This document shows positions 17,822 to 25,545 of a stretch of DNA of 64,000 bases, piece after piece. The notes under the pieces are model-generated. The model was not told the DNA's origin, searched no databases, and saw only the letters and a program-made list of their open reading frames with translations. The first letter of the stretch is position 1. Every line of letters begins with the position of its first letter. Origin of the DNA: Bacteroidales bacterium (GTDB lineage Bacteria > Bacteroidota > Bacteroidia > Bacteroidales > UBA932); assembly GCA_017477245.1 (NCBI GenBank), contig JAFUWY010000020.1:62001-126000 (forward strand), given 5' to 3'. Both the position numbers and the translations under genes were made by a program.

Positions 17822-20653
17822 ATGAAGCGTTTCCTTTGTATTTCCCTCCTCCTTGCCTCCGTGTGGGCCGCGAACGCCCAGCAGACCGAGGTCCGTTATC
17901 TTTCCGGCACGGGGCCGGATGATGCCGTGCTGTGGGATTTCTGGGTCTCCGACGGGATGAATGCCCGCAAATGGAGCCAGATCGCCGTCCCCTCCTGCTG
18001 GGAGCAGCAGGGATTCGGCGGCTACACCTACGGCCGCTATTACATCTATGACCGCGACTCCGAGAAGGCCTGGCGCGACTACCGCGAGCACGCCTTCACC
18101 GAAGAATACGGCATCTACCGCCGCCGTTTCGACGTGCCCCGCTCCTGGAGCGGCAAGCAGGTGCGTCTCGTCTTCGAGGGCGTGATGACGGACGCCGAGG
18201 TCAAGGTCAACGGCGTCCGCGCCGGGGCGATGCACCAAGGCAGCTTCTACCGTTTCTCCTATGATATCAGCAATCTGGTCAAATACGGCCGGGAGAACCA
18301 GATCGAGGTGACCGTGCACAAGCAGTCGGCCGACGAGTCGGTCAACGCCGCGGAGCGCCGGGCCGACTGGTGGCTCTTCGGCGGCATCTACCGGCCCGTG
18401 TACCTGGAGGCCCTTCCGGAGCGCCATATCGCGCAGGTGGCCCTCGACGCACGAGCCGACGGTGCCCTGCGCGCCGACCTCCGCTTCGCCGGTCTCAAGG
18501 GTGCCGAGCGGCTCGAGATGAGCCTCGAGGAGATCCCCTCCGGGAAGGAGATCGGCACCAAGACCTTCAGCCTGGACGGGCAGGAAGCGCAGAGCCTTTC
18601 CACCAACTGGCCTGTGGTGAAACCCTGGGACCCGGAGCACCCGAACCGCTACAAGCTGAGCCTGCGCCTGCTCTCCGGGGACGGCAAGGTCCTCCACCAG
18701 ACCGAGGAGCGCATCGGCTTCCGGACCCTGGAGTTCCGTCCGCAGGACGGCCTCTACCTCAATGGGGTCAAGCTTCTGGTCAAGGGCACCAACCGCCACT
18801 GCTTCGACCCGCGCACCGGCCGCACCCTCAGCCGGGAGACCAGCCTGAAGGACGCGAAGCTCATCAAGGCGATGAACATGAACGCCGTGCGTTCGCACTA
18901 TCCGCCGGACACCCATTTCCTGGAGGCCTGCGACTCCCTGGGCCTGATGTATATCGATGAGCTGGCCGGCTGGCAGAACTCCTACAGCGACGAAGTCGCG
19001 GCCCGCCTGCTGCCCGAGATGATCGCGCGCGACGTCAACCACCCGTGCGTCATCCTGTGGAGCAACGGCAACGAAGGCGGATGGAACACCTCCATCGACA
19101 AGGACTTCGCCAAATACGATCCCCAAAAGCGTCACGTGATCCACCCCTGGGCCGATTTCGACGGGCTGGACACCCGCCACTATCCCAACGCGGCGGACAA
19201 TACCTACCGCCAGGAGCGGGGACAGAAGGTCTTCATGCCGACGGAATTCCTGCACGGCCTCTACGACCGCGGCCACGGCGCCGGCCTGGACGGCCTGTGG
19301 GAGAAGTTCCGGCGCAGCCCGCTCTTCGCCGGCGGCTTCCTCTGGGCCTACGTGGACGAGGCGCTGCTGCGCACCGATACCGGCAAGCTGGACACCTACG
19401 GCCCCAACGCGCCGGACGGCATCGTGAGCGCGGACCGGCAGCCGGAGGGCAGTTTCTACACTGTCCGCCAGGTTTGGTCGCCCATCCAGGTGAAGCCCTT
19501 CGTGGCGAATGCCAATTTCACGGGCAAGTTCCTGGTGGAGAATGGTTTCCTGTTCTCCATGCTCAATGAGAACAGGATGCGCTGGCGGGTCCTGAGCCTG
19601 CCGCCGGATGCCTCGCAGGCTCCCGCCGTGCTCGAAGCCGGGTCCGTGCGGCTGCCCGCCATCGGCCCCGGCGAGACGGGTCTGGCGCACTTCGAGATCT
19701 CCGCCAACTACTACCACGGCGACATCCTCGAACTCGAGGCCTACAGCGCCGCGGGCGATACGCTCTGCACCTGGACGTTCCCCATCAAGAACACGGCGGA
19801 ATACTACGCGGACCATGCGCCTACACGCTCCCATGCGGGCAAGGCGTCCGTCTCGCAGGCGGCTGACGGCACTTACGTGCTCTCCGCCGCCGGCGCGACC
19901 GCCCGGATCAGCGCCAAGGACGGCACCCTGACCGAGCTCCGCAGGGGCGGCAAGACCCTCCCGCTGCGCAACGGTCCCGTGGCCGTCGGCATGCAGATGC
20001 AGCTGCGCGACGCCCACATGCGCATGCAGGGCGACACGGCCGTCCTGGCCCTCAAGTACGACGGCGCGGCCGACTCGCTCCTCTGGAAGATGACGCCGGA
20101 CGGCCGCCTGGGCCTGGATGCACTCGTGCTCAACTACCGCACGGACAATCAGTTCCGGGGGAGTGCCATCGACCGTGAGGTCCGCAACCTCGGCTTCTCG
20201 TTCGACTTCCCCGAAGAGCAGCTCAGCGGCATCCGCTACCTGGGCCGCGGCCCCTACCGCGTGTGGAAGAACCGCCTCAAGGGTCCGAACTACAACATCT
20301 GGGAGAAGACCAAGAACAACACCGTGACGGGCGAGTACTACGAGCCCCTCGTCTATCCTGAATTCAAGGGCTATTTCGCCGACCTCTACTGGGTGTCGCT
20401 CCTCTCCGAGGACGCCAGCCCCGTGACGGTGCACACCGAGACGGACGGCCTGTTCCTGCGTGTGCTCACCCCCGAGGAGCCGCGCGACAAGGAGGGCCGC
20501 GGCAACTCCTGGCCCGCCTTCCCGACCGGCGACATCTCCTTCCTGCTGGACATCCCCGCGGTCAACTCCCAGGGCACGGACGGCGGCACCGCCTCCGTCA
20601 AGATGAACAAAGGTGACGAAGGCTACCACATCCGCCTCTGGTTCGACTTCTGA
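17822..20653 (+). CDS. Secreted glycoside hydrolase family 2 beta-galactosidase
   Basis: A 943-residue LacZ-type enzyme with a signal peptide (MKRFLCISLLLASVWAANAQ), so it acts in the periplasm or outside. The order is GH2 sugar-binding domain (about 50-215), Ig-like domain, TIM barrel (about 310-600) and a C-terminal beta-sandwich. The acid/base E418 lies in ILWSNGNEGG and the nucleophile E475 in FMPTEFLHG. The block YYIYDRDSEKAW fits beta-galactosidases, but other GH2 activities on plant or host glycans are possible. It has its own promoter and terminator and no SusC/SusD partner nearby. Confidence 0.9.
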   Translation: MKRFLCISLLLASVWAANAQQTEVRYLSGTGPDDAVLWDFWVSDGMNARKWSQIAVPSCWEQQGFGGYTYGRYYIYDRDSEKAWRDYREHAFTEEYGIYRRRFDVPRSWSGKQVRLVFEGVMTDAEVKVNGVRAGAMHQGSFYRFSYDISNLVKYGRENQIEVTVHKQSADESVNAAERRADWWLFGGIYRPVYLEALPERHIAQVALDARADGALRADLRFAGLKGAERLEMSLEEIPSGKEIGTKTFSLDGQEAQSLSTNWPVVKPWDPEHPNRYKLSLRLLSGDGKVLHQTEERIGFRTLEFRPQDGLYLNGVKLLVKGTNRHCFDPRTGRTLSRETSLKDAKLIKAMNMNAVRSHYPPDTHFLEACDSLGLMYIDELAGWQNSYSDEVAARLLPEMIARDVNHPCVILWSNGNEGGWNTSIDKDFAKYDPQKRHVIHPWADFDGLDTRHYPNAADNTYRQERGQKVFMPTEFLHGLYDRGHGAGLDGLWEKFRRSPLFAGGFLWAYVDEALLRTDTGKLDTYGPNAPDGIVSADRQPEGSFYTVRQVWSPIQVKPFVANANFTGKFLVENGFLFSMLNENRMRWRVLSLPPDASQAPAVLEAGSVRLPAIGPGETGLAHFEISANYYHGDILELEAYSAAGDTLCTWTFPIKNTAEYYADHAPTRSHAGKASVSQAADGTYVLSAAGATARISAKDGTLTELRRGGKTLPLRNGPVAVGMQMQLRDAHMRMQGDTAVLALKYDGAADSLLWKMTPDGRLGLDALVLNYRTDNQFRGSAIDREVRNLGFSFDFPEEQLSGIRYLGRGPYRVWKNRLKGPNYNIWEKTKNNTVTGEYYEPLVYPEFKGYFADLYWVSLLSEDASPVTVHTETDGLFLRVLTPEEPRDKEGRGNSWPAFPTGDISFLLDIPAVNSQGTDGGTASVKMNKGDEGYHIRLWFDF

Positions 20654-20705
20654 TCCGCAATCCTCCCGGGCTCAGACTCCTGGCCCTTGGTCCCAGGTCC
20701 TTGAC

Positions 20706-20783
20706 CCTGACCTGAGCCAGGCCTGACTCTGCCCCTGCCCCTGGTCCTGACCTGAGCCAGGCCTGACTCTGCCCCTGCCCCTG
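20706..20783. repeat. Two tandem 40-bp units
   Basis: A 40-base unit starting CCTGACCTGAGCCAGGCC occurs at 20706-20745 and almost entirely again at 20746-20783. It sits between the beta-galactosidase stop and a terminator-like hairpin, so it forms part of that gene's 3' untranslated region. Confidence 0.85.
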
Positions 20784-20790
20784 ACCCCAA

Positions 20791-20821
20791 ACCGGCCTGC
20801 ACACCCCGCAGGCCGGTCTTT
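20791..20821 (+). terminator. Probable terminator of the beta-galactosidase transcript
   Basis: ACCGGCCTGC (20791-20800) and GCAGGCCGGT (20808-20817) form a perfect 10-bp stem with a 7-base loop, followed by CTTT. The T tract is short, so efficiency is uncertain. Confidence 0.6.
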
Positions 20822-20860
20822 GCGTGCTACCCCCATCCGCTCGGCAGCACCATCGACGGA

Positions 20861-21078
20861 GTGGGAAACAGCCACACCCAACAGAAGCGCTCTGTGGCAC
20901 ATCCATGTTTCCCACAGGCCCAAATTGGAGCCATGGGAAACACCCACCCCCATCAGAAGCCTCTGGAGCCACGTCCCTTGTTTCCCACCGGCCGAAAACA
21001 GTACCATGGGAAACACCCACCCCCATCAAAAGCCCCTAGGGCCACGTCTCTTGTTTCCCACCGCCTCGAACAATCATC
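20861..21078. repeat. Three tandem units of about 73 bp with internal dyad
   Basis: Units start with TGGGAAACA-type sequence at 20861, 20933 and 21006 (spacing 72 and 73). Each carries CACCCACCCCCATCA-like and GCCACGTC-like segments and a reverse complement TGTTTCCCA, so every unit can fold back on itself. Units 2 and 3 are nearly identical; unit 1 is more diverged. No credible coding sequence is seen. Confidence 0.85.
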
Positions 21079-21090
21079 TTCTGACACCAC

Positions 21091-21345
21091 CAGGGGCCCA
21101 GAACCCCCTCTCCGCCCCTGGTAACGTCTTTTCCGTGCTCCCAGGGGCGCCAGAACGCTTCTTTGCCCCCGGCAACCGGTTTTCTTTGTTGCCAAGGGCG
21201 CCAGGACCCTTCTCCGCCCCTGGTAACGTCTTTTCTGTGCTGCCAGGGGCACCAGAACCCATTTCTGCCCCTGGTAACTATTTTTCTTTGTTGCGAGGGG
21301 CGCTGGGGACTCTCTCTGCCCCTGGTGGCCACTTTTCTTTTTCTC
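21091..21345. repeat. 51-bp minisatellite, block 1 (five units)
   Basis: Units begin with (C/G)A(G/A)GGGC at 21091, 21142, 21193, 21244 and 21295, exactly 51 bases apart. Each reads roughly CAGGGGCNCCAGNACCC, then a TCTGCCCCTGGTAAC-like part and a T-rich tail. Alternate units resemble each other more than neighbours do (TTTGTTGCC versus GTGCTGCC tails), so the true unit may be a 102-bp dimer. Fifty-one bases is 17 codons, so all frames stay open by periodicity alone; this is not proof of a gene. Confidence 0.9.
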
Positions 21346-21400
21346 GAAGCCGCCGTGAAGGGAAAGTCGGGATGGAAAGCTGGGTGTGAAGATAACCGCC

Positions 21401-21655
21401 GCTGGAGGCGCCGGGATCCCTCTCTGCCTCTGGTAGTCTTTTCCTTGCTGCCAAGGGCACCGAGCCCCTTCTCCGCCCCGGGGAACGTCTTTTCTGTGCT
21501 GCCAGGGGCACCAGGACCCATTTCTGCCCCCGGCAACTGTTTTTCTTTGTTACCAAGGGCGCCAGGACCCTTCTCCGCCCCGGGGAACGTCTTTTCTGTG
21601 CTGCCAGGGGCACCGGGATGCTTCTGTGCCCCTGGTAGCCGGATTCTCCAACCGC
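21401..21655. repeat. 51-bp minisatellite, block 2 (five units)
   Basis: Further units start near 21401 and at 21452, 21503, 21554 and 21605, again 51 bases apart. They share the dimer pattern of block 1, and the interruption of about 55 bases (21346-21400) is unrelated sequence. On the minus strand the blocks would encode 17-residue repeats such as PGAEKGPGALGNKEK within an open frame of about 260 codons (21036-21818) that starts only with TTG. I do not call it a gene. Confidence 0.9.
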
Positions 21656-21700
21656 TAAAGTGCTGGAGACCGAAAAAGAAACCTGAGAGGACTGATGAGC

Positions 21701-21786
21701 GTGCACAACGTCCGAAAAAAAAGGAGGTTATGAACGAAAACGGCCAAAAACGTGCATAACGTCCGGAGGATTGGGACGTTGTGCAC
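21701..21786. repeat. Three copies of GTGCAYAACGTCC, the last inverted
   Basis: GTGCACAACGTCC at 21701-21713, GTGCATAACGTCC at 21752-21764 and the reverse complement GGACGTTGTGCAC at 21774-21786. The last two can pair over 13 bp with one mismatch. Related GACGTTGTGC-like sequence flanks the 74-bp elements near 43790 and 44995. Confidence 0.75.
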
Positions 21787-22246
21787 GGCACGACAACGAG
21801 TCCGTCAGCAGAGTACAAAGACAGAGACTATCGGAGAGAACTTGCTGGAGGATAGGATAGACTAGGTTAGGATAAGATATGGCCTTCATCCAGGCCGAAG
21901 GTTAGGTGGCGTCAAGCCGGATTTCCGTCCTTTACGGCTCGACCTGTCATTATGATGGGGGATCGAGCCGGATTCAGGCCTTTTCCGGCTCGACTTCTTT
22001 ACCTCGTATACTGCCACCGGGCAAGCGGGGCCGCCGGGAGCTCCCAAGGCTCCCGGCGAGCCGCGCTAACCGTCGCGCAGGGTTATGCGCGGCGGTGGTG
22101 CACCATCACATCCCGCCATCCAAGGATTACACACCAAAAAGTCTCGCCGCAGGGAACAGCCGCGCCGCGTATCGCGCGGCTGTGATTCGCCCGCATCGCA
22201 TATTCTATCTCTTCTCCTTGCCGCAAATGGCGTGAGGCATAAAACG
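21787..22246. other. Gene-free stretch with hairpins and degenerate repeats
   Basis: No credible gene is seen. CGAGCCGGA (21964-21972) pairs with TCCGGCTCG (21984-21992), and a weaker version precedes it at about 21914-21941. The segment 22049-22095, GCTCCCGGCGAGCC and the following G/C-rich part, recurs at 22400-22446 with scattered differences. A third partial copy of its first 12 bases is at 22337-22348. The area looks like decayed repeat material. Confidence 0.6.
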
Positions 22247-22384
22247 TTGATACTCAACAATAATCGAAAAACGGGGTACTCGTTTTGAGCACCCCGTTTT
22301 TACGTTTTTATTGATATTCAATCTATTAGTCATCACGCTCCCGGCGAGAGAGGATGGCGTGAGGTATAAAACACTGATATTCAA
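22247..22384. repeat. Two 63/64-bp units bounded by TTGATANTCAA words
   Basis: TTGATACTCAA at 22247, TTGATATTCAA at 22311 and CTGATATTCAA at 22374 are 64 and 63 bases apart, the same spacing and boundary style as the 74-bp elements found between lipoprotein genes further on. The interior differs: the first unit holds an 11-bp stem (AAAAACGGGGT 22267-22277 with ACCCCGTTTTT 22291-22301) and the second a TCACGC/GCGTGA hairpin. Confidence 0.6.
22267..22301. terminator. Terminator-like hairpin in the gene-free region
   Basis: A perfect 11-bp stem with A-tract on one side and five T on the other, so it could work in both directions. There is no obvious upstream gene for it on the plus strand. Confidence 0.5.
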
Positions 22385-22572
22385 TCCGTTAATCATCACG
22401 CTCCCGGCGAGCCGTGCTCACCGCCGCGCCAGGGTATGCGTGGCGGCCCGGGAGCGAAATGGGTGGAGGCCCCGGAACGAGACAAGAGAAGGACCGGAAT
22501 CCTGACGGGCGTTGATCCGGGATTGTCGGAGGGCATCGTGGGGAAAAGAAAGAATAAACCGGATATTTTCTG

Positions 22573-22580
22573 TATCTTTA
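22573..22580 (+). promoter_or_regulatory. Possible -7 element for the HTH regulator gene
   Basis: TATCTTTA differs from TAnnTTTG only at the last base and lies 7 bases before ATG 22588, which would make a nearly leaderless transcript. A TTTG -33 box is not evident. Confidence 0.4.
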
Positions 22581-22587
22581 CTTCCGT

Positions 22588-23799
22588 ATGCGCGTCCGAG
22601 AAATCATCCTGTCCTTACCGGTCCTGCTGCTGGCGGTCCTGCTGGCGGTTTCCGCCTGCAGCCCCGCCCGGGAGCCGGCCGGAGAGACGCGGAATGATGA
22701 TCTCATCACGCTGTCGCAGCATTATTTCTCGAACGGACAGATGCGCCAGTATCAGGAGATCCGGGAGTCGCTGCAAACCCACTGGGACGCACTTTCGGAC
22801 CGGCAGAAGAGCCGCAGTCTGTCCGTTTCCTTGCAGGAGAGCCTTGCGGAAGGGGATTCGGTGCTCCTGGCGCAGCAGGCGGAGACCTACCGGGCCCTGG
22901 CGCCGGCGTCCGAGACGGACTGGTTCCTGCTTTCCCGGGTGTATGAGTCTCTTGGAGAACCGGACCTGACGCTGGAGGCGCTGGACCGGGTGCACCGCCG
23001 GCACCTTCCCCTCGAGGATCAGCTCGACTTCCTGCGCCGCCTGTTCCGCACGGAATCCACCCTGGACCTGACGGCCCGGCAGCAGCGCACGTACCGGCAG
23101 TATGTCCGGACCTCTGCGCGGAAAGCCATCCTGGACCGGACGCCCGGCGCACGGGATGCCGCGGACGAGGCGCAGATCCGCCGCGAACGTTTCCTCCGGG
23201 GTCGCTGGCGGGTGCTCTGGGCGGCCGTCATCCTGACGATGGCGGCAGCTTCGGCCGCAGGCTTCCGGGGGCTCCGCCGCAGAAGCCGCCGGACCCAGGA
23301 GACGCTGGTCCGCCAGATCGAAACGAAAGAACAGGAGGCCGCCCGGGCCCGTGAGGAAGCGGAGCAATGGAAACGCCTGCTGCAGCGCGGACAAGTCCCT
23401 GCGGAGGTGAAAGCGCTGATCTCCGAGCGGGTCGAGGTTCTGAACCGCTACGCGCTCCAGAAACTCTCCCGGCAGGACACGCGCGCCGCCGCTGCGCTCG
23501 AGCAGAGCCTTTCCCACGCCGACCGGGAGCAGTTCGTGAGGGACCTGCGCCTGCAGTTCCGCTACCTCCATCCGGACCTGACGGCCTTCCTCGAAGAGCA
23601 CGGCCTGACAGAACAGGAAATGACCTGTTGCACCCTGCTCCTGCTCGGCTCCCAGACCAAGGAGATCTCGGCGCAGACGGGCCTGTCCGTGCAGCGCTGC
23701 TACAACATCTTCAACGCCGTCCGCCGCAAACTCGGCCTGCGGGAGGACCGCCGGACGCTCTATACGATCCTCTCGGAGCGGATCCTGGCGGGGGAATAG
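22588..23799 (+). CDS. Membrane-anchored lipoprotein-like HTH transcription regulator
   Basis: A 403-residue protein of the Bacteroidota class that joins an exported helical domain to a cytoplasmic DNA-binding end. It has an N-terminal signal with lipobox-like AVSAC (C25), a helical TPR-like part to about 200, one membrane helix near 212-228 (VLWAAVILTMAAASAAG), a coiled coil (QIETKEQEAARAREEAEQW) and a C-terminal LuxR-like HTH (LTEQEMTCCTLLLLGSQTKEISAQTGLSVQRCYNI). It stands just upstream of the first propeller lipoprotein, so it may sense envelope signals and control it. The same architecture recurs at 56301-57970. Confidence 0.82.
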   Translation: MRVREIILSLPVLLLAVLLAVSACSPAREPAGETRNDDLITLSQHYFSNGQMRQYQEIRESLQTHWDALSDRQKSRSLSVSLQESLAEGDSVLLAQQAETYRALAPASETDWFLLSRVYESLGEPDLTLEALDRVHRRHLPLEDQLDFLRRLFRTESTLDLTARQQRTYRQYVRTSARKAILDRTPGARDAADEAQIRRERFLRGRWRVLWAAVILTMAAASAAGFRGLRRRSRRTQETLVRQIETKEQEAARAREEAEQWKRLLQRGQVPAEVKALISERVEVLNRYALQKLSRQDTRAAAALEQSLSHADREQFVRDLRLQFRYLHPDLTAFLEEHGLTEQEMTCCTLLLLGSQTKEISAQTGLSVQRCYNIFNAVRRKLGLREDRRTLYTILSERILAGE

Positions 23800-23956
23800 G
23801 GAAAAAGATTTACCGTTTTCGGACGGAAAAGGGCTCATTTTGCGGCAAATTACAGTATAAATAATTGAAATATAGTTAATTAAAAGCGGTAAATCTTGTT
23901 TGTCCGGCCTTCGGGCTTTTCTTTCTATCATTGCGGCCGGAAAAACAAATACGCAC

Positions 23957-25033
23957 ATGAAAACGACAAGAATCTCTCTCTCTTTCCTGCTGGCCATCCT
24001 GAGCCCGGTGGCCCTTTGCCTGTTGTCCGCCTGCCGGCACGACCCGGATGCCGCCGGGGCGGAATACACCTTGGACCTGACGGCCTCCGTGCCGGTGCGG
24101 TCCCTCAAAACGGATTTTGACCTGTCCCGCCTAGGCCGCTTCGAGGGCCCGTTCGAAGTCGACACCCTGTTCCGCAGTGCCTACTTCTGCCCGTTCGACG
24201 GACAGTCCCTGCTGATGTGCGCCGACAACCAGGTCTTCCGCGTGGGCGTACCGGACGGGAAGATCCTCGCCACCTACGGCCGCCCCGGCCGGGGCCCCAT
24301 GGAATATACCACAGTAGGTACCATGGACCGGATGCAGGGGGAGGTGTTCATTACGGACCATCGTGTCGGAAAAGAACTTGTCTTCGATCTGGAAGGACGG
24401 CCCCTGCGGTCGCTGGAGCTCGAAAAACTCACCCTGCAGAATCCGGTCGCGCCGGGAAAGTTCTTCCGGGGATATCCGAACGGGCACAAGAAGGGCTGCC
24501 TGTATGAGATCGTGGATGAAGAAGGGACCGTGTACAGAACCTCCCGGATTCCGCCGGTCGAGGCGAAGAACCCGATTGTCCAGCTGAACGGATGCCTCAA
24601 GATGGAAGGCAGGAATGTCATCCAGCCCCAGCTGAACTACGACTACTATACTGTCACGGAGACAGAGGAATCGCACTGGATCCATGTGCATACCGGTCAG
24701 TACGCGCAGCCGTTGGAGGTCCTATGGGACCTGGAACTCAAGCGATTGGAGGGGGACAAGTATATCAGCCGGGAGGACTTCCGCGTCATCGTGTCGGGCG
24801 GCCTGGCGTTCGTCCGCTATTTCATGGGTGGACTCCATGAGGTCATCTATGATCTGAAGACCGGCAAGATCCTGTTCAATATCAAGATCACGAGCGAGGA
24901 AGATCCGATCCTGGGCCTGCCGGTGGAGCACGGGGGGAAGACCTGGTACGTCTGGCCGGTCTATTCGGATGAGCATTTCCTGATCTGCTCGGATCTCTAC
25001 GACGAGCATTTCTGGCTATTTACCAAGGAATGA
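23957..25033 (+). CDS. Six-bladed beta-propeller lipoprotein (BF3164-like), paralogue A
   Basis: A 358-residue outer-envelope lipoprotein: lipobox LLSAC (C26), then a propeller with the family motif GRPGRGPMEY at 108-117. This G-R-x-G-R-G-P-x-E-Y block marks eleven of the twelve paralogues in the window. Other repeats read as blade strands (FRVGVPDGKILATYG, HEVIYDLKTGKILFN). Function of the family is unknown. ATG 23957 is chosen because it gives a clean signal peptide (MKTTRISLSFLLAIL); an upstream in-frame start adds an implausible extension. It follows the HTH regulator by 157 bases. Confidence 0.85.
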   Translation: MKTTRISLSFLLAILSPVALCLLSACRHDPDAAGAEYTLDLTASVPVRSLKTDFDLSRLGRFEGPFEVDTLFRSAYFCPFDGQSLLMCADNQVFRVGVPDGKILATYGRPGRGPMEYTTVGTMDRMQGEVFITDHRVGKELVFDLEGRPLRSLELEKLTLQNPVAPGKFFRGYPNGHKKGCLYEIVDEEGTVYRTSRIPPVEAKNPIVQLNGCLKMEGRNVIQPQLNYDYYTVTETEESHWIHVHTGQYAQPLEVLWDLELKRLEGDKYISREDFRVIVSGGLAFVRYFMGGLHEVIYDLKTGKILFNIKITSEEDPILGLPVEHGGKTWYVWPVYSDEHFLICSDLYDEHFWLFTKE

Positions 25034-25042
25034 CAGATAAAT

Positions 25043-25083
25043 AAACGAAGAACTTCGTTTGTCGGAAAGATTCATTATATTTG
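25043..25083 (+). promoter_or_regulatory. Promoter and dyad operator ahead of the BlaI-type repressor
   Basis: A perfect inverted repeat AAACGAAG-AA-CTTCGTTT spans 25043-25060, and TATATTTG, a -7 element, lies at 25076-25083. The dyad covers the expected -33 region, so a bound dimer would block RNA polymerase. Autoregulation by the BlaI-type protein is the natural guess. A second hairpin, CATCGGG/CCCGATG (25088-25108), lies in the leader. Confidence 0.6.
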
Positions 25084-25110
25084 TAAACATCGGGATAAAT
25101 GCCCGATGAA

Positions 25111-25488
25111 ATGAATATGAGAAGACTGACCAACAAGGAGCTGGAGATCATGACGCTCTTCTGGCACCATCCCGGCGGGCAGTTCGTCAAGGACCTCCAC
25201 GAATTCTACGACGAGCCCAAACCGCACATCAACACCATTTCCTCGCAGGTGCGCACCCTCGAGAAGGACGGCTTCCTGCGCCACAAGTCCTATGGCGGAA
25301 GCCACCAGTATTTCCCGGTGCTCAGCGAGAAGCAGTACCGCAAGGAGTTCCTGACGGGGTTTGTGCGGAACTTCTTCGGCAATTCCTACCGCGAGGTGGT
25401 GAGTTCGTTCGTACACGACGACAAGATCACGGTGGACGAACTGGAGGACCTCATCCGGCAGGTCCGGGAAGCCGAGGAGCAGAAATAA
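25111..25488 (+). CDS. BlaI/MecI-type transcriptional repressor
   Basis: About 125 residues. The winged-helix core of the BlaI family is clear: RRLTNKELEIMTLFWHHPGGQ, then the recognition part (INTISSQVRTLEKDGFLRHKSYGG) and a C-terminal dimerisation helix region ending ELEDLIRQVREAEEQK. Starts at 25099, 25111 and 25117 are possible; 25099 falls in the loop of a leader hairpin, and 25111 gives the usual family N-terminus. Classical BlaI pairs with a BlaR1 M56 sensor; none is adjacent. The gene heads the run propeller B, TolC-like protein, adaptor and two RND pumps, so it probably controls them. Confidence 0.88.
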   Translation: MNMRRLTNKELEIMTLFWHHPGGQFVKDLHEFYDEPKPHINTISSQVRTLEKDGFLRHKSYGGSHQYFPVLSEKQYRKEFLTGFVRNFFGNSYREVVSSFVHDDKITVDELEDLIRQVREAEEQK

Positions 25489-25545
25489 TCCCGCGGACAT
25501 GTAACTTTCCGGACAAAATCACGTCTGATAATTGAGGAACTGAAT

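Noticed and set aside
17813-20629. Open frame of about 938 codons opposite the beta-galactosidase
   Set aside because: Antisense of a complete GH2 enzyme with catalytic residues; no domain in the reverse frame.
21091-21655. Possible CRISPR array
   Set aside because: The 51-bp units are contiguous without unique spacers, and there are no cas genes.
21036-21818. Minus-strand frame of 260 codons with 17-residue repeats
   Set aside because: It starts only with TTG, has no family match I can see, and its openness follows from the 51-base period. Kept as a repeat, not a gene.
20654-22587. rRNA, tRNA or phage attachment site in the gene-free region
   Set aside because: I could find no cloverleaf, conserved rRNA segment or integrase nearby; the region is explained by repeats and hairpins.
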